From positions 13,832 to 60,490 of the forward strand of contig JAJPYF010000033.1 of NCBI GenBank assembly GCA_021205085.1: a stretch of 46,659 nucleotides of DNA, in the 5' to 3' direction. Positions within the stretch are counted from its first letter, which is position 1. Every line of letters starts with the position of its first letter. The notes beneath the pieces were generated by a model. It made no database searches, was not told the origin of the DNA, and worked only from the letters and a program-made list of their open reading frames with translations. Below are positions 43,830 to 46,659 of this stretch, piece by piece. Source of the DNA: Clostridiales bacterium (GTDB lineage: Bacteria; Bacillota; Clostridia; Lachnospirales; Lachnospiraceae). The position numbers were made by a program, and so were the translations under genes.

Positions 43830-44020
43830 TGCGAAACGCCATATTGTTATATTACGGATTTGTCCAGAGACAACTTCAACGCGGGCACGCTCTCGCTAGT
43901 CTCCGCACGCAGCGGTACATAAGAGACCAGAATACGGTCTCTAAGTACCGGCGGCTCCGTACTACCCGCTTTCGAAGTGTACTCTGTACAAATCCCCTCT
44001 ACATCATGACGCGTTTCGCA
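43830..44020. repeat. Structured intergenic element B, long form
   Basis: Outermost arms 43830-43839 and 44011-44020 are perfect 10-bp complements. An inner 8-bp stem pairs 43856-43863 with 43988-43995. The core 43870-43987 is the same 118-base sequence as in element A. Promoter-like hexamers TTGTCT (43868-43873) and TATAAC (43846-43851) with 16-base spacing point towards rfbB on the minus strand. It occupies most of the 238-bp gap between rfbA and rfbB; nothing else is seen there. Confidence 0.82.
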
Positions 44021-44039
44021 CTTACTTCAATTAATATAA

Positions 44040-44936
44040 TTAATATAACCCGTCCTGATACTTTCCGTCGAGAACGTCCTTCAGGTACTGGCCGTACTGG
44101 TTTTTCTTCAGGACTTCGTAGACGCGCAGGACATCCTCCCGCGTGATCCACCCGTTTAAGTAAGCGATCTCCTCCAGGCAGGCGATTTTGCGGTGCTGGT
44201 GCTGTTCCACGGTCTTGACGAAGTTCGTGGCGTCGACCAAGCTCTCATGTGTGCCGGTGTCCAGCCATGTGAAGCCCTGTCCGAGAAGCTCCACGTTCAG
44301 CTGCCCGCTCTCCAGATAAATCCGGTTCAGATCCGTGATCTCCAGCTCACCGCGCGCGCTGGGCTTCAGATTTTTCGCATAGTCAACGACCTGATTATCG
44401 TAAAAATAGAGTCCCGTCACACAGTAATTACTCTTCGGCTTCTCCGGCTTCTCCTCGATTGAGATCGCCTTTCCCGTATGGTCAAATTCGACGATGCCGA
44501 AGCGCTCCGGATCGTCCACATAGTATCCGAACACGGTCGCGCCCTTGCCGGACTCCGCGTTCTCCACCGCCGCCTTCAGCCGCTTGCGGAAGCCGTGCCC
44601 CGCGAAAATATTGTCTCCGAGAACCATCGCCGCCGTGTCATCCCCGATAAAATCCGCTCCGATGACAAACGCCTGCGCCAGACCGTCCGGGCTGGGCTGC
44701 ACCGCGTAGGAAAGATGTACGCCGAAGTGGCTGCCGTCTCCCAGCAGCTCCTCAAACCGCGGCGTATCCTGCGGCGTGGAAATGATCAGGATATCACGAA
44801 TCCCTGCGTTCATCAGCACCGACATCGGATAATAGATCATCGGCTTGTCATAGATCGGCAGCAGCTGCTTCGATGTAACCATGGTCAACGGGTAAAGCCG
44901 TGTGCCCGATCCGCCGGCCAAAATAATCCCTTTCAT
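44040..44936 (-). CDS. rfbA: Glucose-1-phosphate thymidylyltransferase
   Basis: RfbA/RmlA makes dTDP-glucose from dTTP and glucose-1-phosphate. The start [18 protein letters not shown] at 44936 has AAGGAG in front and yields 298 residues, the normal length. Further motifs are [22 protein letters not shown] near residue 110, [17 protein letters not shown] and [11 protein letters not shown] near residue 160. It is first in the cluster and has its own promoter (44983-45011). An HTH gene is encoded divergently. Confidence 0.98.
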   Translation of the reverse strand: MKGIILAGGSGTRLYPLTMVTSKQLLPIYDKPMIYYPMSVLMNAGIRDILIISTPQDTPRFEELLGDGSHFGVHLSYAVQPSPDGLAQAFVIGADFIGDDTAAMVLGDNIFAGHGFRKRLKAAVENAESGKGATVFGYYVDDPERFGIVEFDHTGKAISIEEKPEKPKSNYCVTGLYFYDNQVVDYAKNLKPSARGELEITDLNRIYLESGQLNVELLGQGFTWLDTGTHESLVDATNFVKTVEQHQHRKIACLEEIAYLNGWITREDVLRVYEVLKKNQYGQYLKDVLDGKYQDGLY

Positions 44937-44970
44937 AAAAAATTCTCCTTCTCTGTTCGTGTTTTCAGGT

Positions 44971-45011
44971 GTATACTGGTATAGTATACTAGCAGAAAAC
45001 CAAAAATGCAA
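44971..45011 (-). promoter_or_regulatory. rfbA promoter overlapping an inverted-repeat operator
   Basis: On the minus strand TTGCAT (45006-45011) and TATACT (44983-44988) are separated by 17 bases. The -10 box lies in an inverted repeat, GTATACT (44971-44977) with AGTATAC (44983-44989). The same palindrome would cover a divergent promoter for the HTH gene, so one protein could control both directions. Confidence 0.65.
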
Positions 45012-45031
45012 TCACACCGGAGGAAGTTTTC

Positions 45032-45406
45032 ATGCAAGCCATCGATATTTTTATCAAAAATCTGCTGAGGCATATCGATCAGGAGGCGAAGCCGTCCATG
45101 CTGCAGCTCAGCCTCAGCATCGGCGCCTCTCCGAGTTATATACAGAAGGTCTCCACCAACAACCTCCATCCTTCCTTTCCGAAAATCGATGAAATCTGCC
45201 GGTATTACGATGTTCGCGGCTGGGAAATGTTCTGCGATATGGACGAAGACAGCGATCTCGTCTCCACCATTCAGATGCTGGAAACCATGCCCGCCGACAC
45301 ATTCCCGCTCATCTATGAGTATGTGAAATACCTGAATAAACGGTACGGGGATGGAGCCGGCAAGCGCGGCAAAAAACGTAAGAAAAGCTTTTGGAAGATG
45401 CGGTAA
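45032..45406 (+). CDS. Helix-turn-helix (XRE-like) regulator
   Basis: A 124-residue DNA-binding protein. Residues about 22-60 form an XRE-like HTH (MLQLSLSIGASPSYIQKVST, then LHPSFPKIDEICRYYDV). The middle is acidic, and the C-terminus is strongly basic (GKRGKKRKKSFWKMR), which may add DNA affinity. The start ATG follows CGGAGGAAG. It is divergent from rfbA and shares the palindromic gap with it, so it is a good candidate regulator of the rhamnose/polysaccharide cluster and of itself. No ligand domain is visible. Confidence 0.8.
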   Translation: MQAIDIFIKNLLRHIDQEAKPSMLQLSLSIGASPSYIQKVSTNNLHPSFPKIDEICRYYDVRGWEMFCDMDEDSDLVSTIQMLETMPADTFPLIYEYVKYLNKRYGDGAGKRGKKRKKSFWKMR

Positions 45407-45447
45407 CAATCTATCACTTGCACCAGATACCAACAGGAGTCCAAAAG

Positions 45448-45818
45448 ATGAGCATTAACACAGACCAGATTAAATCCCTCAGATTCAAAGATCTACTCGC
45501 CATGACCGAACCCAGCATACAAACCAAACGTCTTCCCCGAGCATCCCGGCTTCGCAAATCAGATGCAGAAATTCTCTTTACAGAGACATTATGTGGTGCC
45601 ACAATCACATCTACAAACAGTTTCTCTACTCAATTATTCCCGAAGAAATCGTCTTAGAATTTCCATGGTATTTGCCGATTTTCTTAATCTGCGAACCCAG
45701 ACTCGACAATAGCCAAGAATCTCGCGAGGCATATCACATTGCACTCCACATTGACAATGTAGTCTGTTACCGAAAGCATGGTTTATATTACGATATCAGT
45801 GAATTATTGTCTGCATAA
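45448..45818 (+). pseudogene. Unrecognised ORF broken by a frameshift
   Basis: Two overlapping frames look like halves of one gene of about 123 codons. The first runs from an ATG at 45448 with AGGAG eight bases before it (MSINTDQIKSLRFKDLLAMT) to 45657. The second continues from about 45575 to 45818 with protein-like sequence (YRDIMWCHNHIYKQFLYSII, LEFPWYLPIFLICEPRL, YRKHGLYYDISELLSA). A one-base indel near 45560-45590 would join them. The family is not recognised. It lies in AT-rich DNA, unlike the rfb genes next to it, and could be a decayed acquired gene. A programmed shift or a sequence error are other options. Confidence 0.5.
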
Positions 45819-45895
45819 CGGCCACCACAAAAGACAGTATCATCTCCCTGTTGAATGAATTCACCAATAATCGGTATACCTTTTTTCTGATTCAT
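45788..45895 (-). CDS. Small ORF behind the SecB-like gene, possible remnant
   Basis: A 35-codon frame starts at ATG 45893-45895 with GGAGG at ideal spacing. It reads MNQKKGIPIIGEFIQQGDD and then VFCGGRYADNN. It is 31 bases downstream of the SecB-like stop in the same direction, and its end overlaps the broken plus-strand ORF. It may be a real small protein or the start of a truncated gene. The family is not recognised. Confidence 0.35.
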   Translation of the reverse strand: MNQKKGIPIIGEFIQQGDDTVFCGGRYADNNSLIS

Positions 45896-45926
45896 ATGTA
45901 AAATCCTCCGCATATTCGAGACATCA

Positions 45927-46343
45927 CTACTTTGCCACAATAGGGGGAAGTATTATCGGCGGCTGTCCAAAAGATGCTGTAATTTCCGCAATTAATAATG
46001 ATATTCTGCTCATCAAATTTCCAATGACAAAATCTCCGTTCAATTTAAATTCTTCTGCAACATTAATACTATGCCAATCATACTCATCTATCTTCTCAGG
46101 ATTAAAAGTCAAAATTGCGCCAAATGATACAGATAATTCAAATATTCCTGCCGGTTCTCGCCGAATAGTCCTTGTAACAATCAACTTAACACACTTTTGC
46201 TCAATTACCTCCGCCTGAAAATTATCTTCGCATTGGAATCTATTTTCTGCATCGTCTATATCATTGTCCATTTTATCATACGATACTTTTTGTAAATAAA
46301 ATTCATACTCATCCAGAAAATATTCTGACAAATTTTTTATCAT
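45927..46343 (-). CDS. SecB-like chaperone
   Basis: A 138-residue protein with a SecB-like pattern. The central strands LIVTRTIRREPAGIFELSVSF and FGAILTFNPEKIDEYDW precede a long helix (FVIGNLMSRISLLIAEITASF). The C-terminal GQPPIILPPIVAK resembles the SecB end (PPLLLPP-type). In Bacillota, which lack classical SecB export, such proteins commonly belong to toxin-antitoxin-chaperone or phage-type loci, where they protect an antitoxin. It lies 16 bases after a HicB-like antitoxin gene, with AGAGG before its ATG. The composition is AT-rich. Family assignment is by eye. Confidence 0.65.
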   Translation of the reverse strand: MIKNLSEYFLDEYEFYLQKVSYDKMDNDIDDAENRFQCEDNFQAEVIEQKCVKLIVTRTIRREPAGIFELSVSFGAILTFNPEKIDEYDWHSINVAEEFKLNGDFVIGNLMSRISLLIAEITASFGQPPIILPPIVAK

Positions 46344-46360
46344 TCTAAAATCCTCTTACA

Positions 46361-46659
46361 TTATTTAAATAATGGCCGCTGATAAAAGTTCCGTTGGTTT
46401 GCTGTTGTTTTTGTATCAATTACCACTGTATTTTCATGTATGGGAAGCGAGAAAATATTGTATGCTTCAGACACTCCTTCTTCTTTTTGCTGACTCTCCT
46501 CGGTAAATACATATTGTTCAATAGCTCTCACCACCATCGAATTTAGCGATTCGTTTTTCGCATTTGCCTTTAATGCAAGTTTTTTATGCAAATCTGGCGG
46601 TATTCTTACATTAAATGTTCCTTTAAATTCCTTATCTGGATTTTTCCCTGTTTTTGCGC
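46361..46659 (-). CDS. HicB-like antitoxin with C-terminal tail, 5' end beyond the window
   Basis: The frame is open to the right edge; 98 codons are visible. The region begins with KGTFNVRIPPDLHKKLAL and continues NESLNSMVVRAIEQYVF, the ribbon-helix-helix DNA-binding domain seen at the C-terminus of HicB antitoxins. After it comes a tail of about 47 residues ending in NFYQRPLFK, with hydrophobic and aromatic clusters (YNIFSLP). Tails like this can be chaperone-addiction sequences in toxin-antitoxin-chaperone systems, and the next gene is SecB-like. A HicA toxin would be expected upstream, outside the window, and cannot be judged. Confidence 0.7.
   Translation of the reverse strand, partial: AKTGKNPDKEFKGTFNVRIPPDLHKKLALKANAKNESLNSMVVRAIEQYVFTEESQQKEEGVSEAYNIFSLPIHENTVVIDTKTTANQRNFYQRPLFK

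Noticed and set aside
39854-44020. CRISPR array or composite transposon formed by the repeats
   Set aside because: Only two full copies about 4 kb apart, no spacer pattern, and no transposase; the genes between them are ordinary rfb and GT2 genes.
42701-44146. 481-codon plus-strand frame
   Set aside because: Antisense to rfbB and runs through structured element B; no protein family features.

Overview
The window is a chromosomal segment of a GC-rich, low-complexity-poor Gram-positive (Bacillota) bacterium. It most resembles the Lachnospiraceae and related gut Clostridia. Support for this comes from the Clostridial-type order rpmF..plsX-acpP-rnc-smc-ftsY, a type 2 GalT, a HisK-type PHP histidinol phosphatase, lipoprotein signal peptides with AGC lipoboxes, Bacillus-type PurF, anaerobic CbiD/F/G/H cobalamin genes, strong Shine-Dalgarno sites and TTG/GTG starts. 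This is inference from family recognition; no search was run. Almost every gene lies on the minus strand. The exceptions are a lipoprotein gene, hisK, an HTH regulator and a broken ORF.

Layout from left to right (transcription mostly right to left). 1-8.5 kb: ftsY (cut by the window edge), smc, rnc, acpP, plsX, then nagB inserted next to rpmF, then ackA. 8.7-16.7 kb: a galactoside module made of a GH42 beta-galactosidase, an orphan lipoprotein on the plus strand, a CUT1 sugar ABC transporter (binding protein and two permeases, no ATPase), an AraC-type regulator and a small membrane protein. 16.8-20.6 kb: Leloir genes galE, galT and galK. 20.6-24.5 kb: purB, purF and purC, immediately upstream of the gal genes with no visible terminator. 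24.6-25.7 kb: a secreted NlpC/P60-like protein. 25.8-30.5 kb: the lower glycolysis operon gap-pgk-tpiA-gpmI. 30.7-31.5 kb: hisK. 31.5-39.2 kb: cobalamin corrin-ring genes cbiA, a cbiJ-cbiE-cbiT fusion, cbiH, cbiG, cbiF and cbiD. 39.2-45.0 kb: a dTDP-rhamnose and glycosyltransferase cluster (rfbC, two GT2 genes, rfbD, rfbB, rfbA) with a divergent HTH regulator. 45.4-46.66 kb: an AT-rich accessory patch with a frameshifted ORF, a SecB-like chaperone gene and a HicB-like antitoxin gene that runs off the window.

The genes fit a fermentative carbohydrate user. Galactosides are imported and cut by GH42, galactose passes through galK/galT/galE, sugars are burned by gap-pgk-tpiA-gpmI, and acetate is formed by ackA. 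The rfb genes divert glucose-1-phosphate into rhamnose for surface polysaccharide.

The most unusual signals are as follows. (1) A family of structured intergenic elements sits at 37846-37941, 39854-39995 and 43830-44020. Two of them share a 118-bp core at about 94% identity, and their flanking arms differ in sequence but remain self-complementary. (2) A HicB-like antitoxin with a long C-terminal tail lies directly before a SecB-like chaperone gene, which suggests a toxin-antitoxin-chaperone arrangement. (3) Several hairpins sit inside apparent operons, directly in front of a downstream gene, including one just ahead of the RNase III gene. No tRNA, rRNA, CRISPR array, insertion sequence or known riboswitch was recognised.
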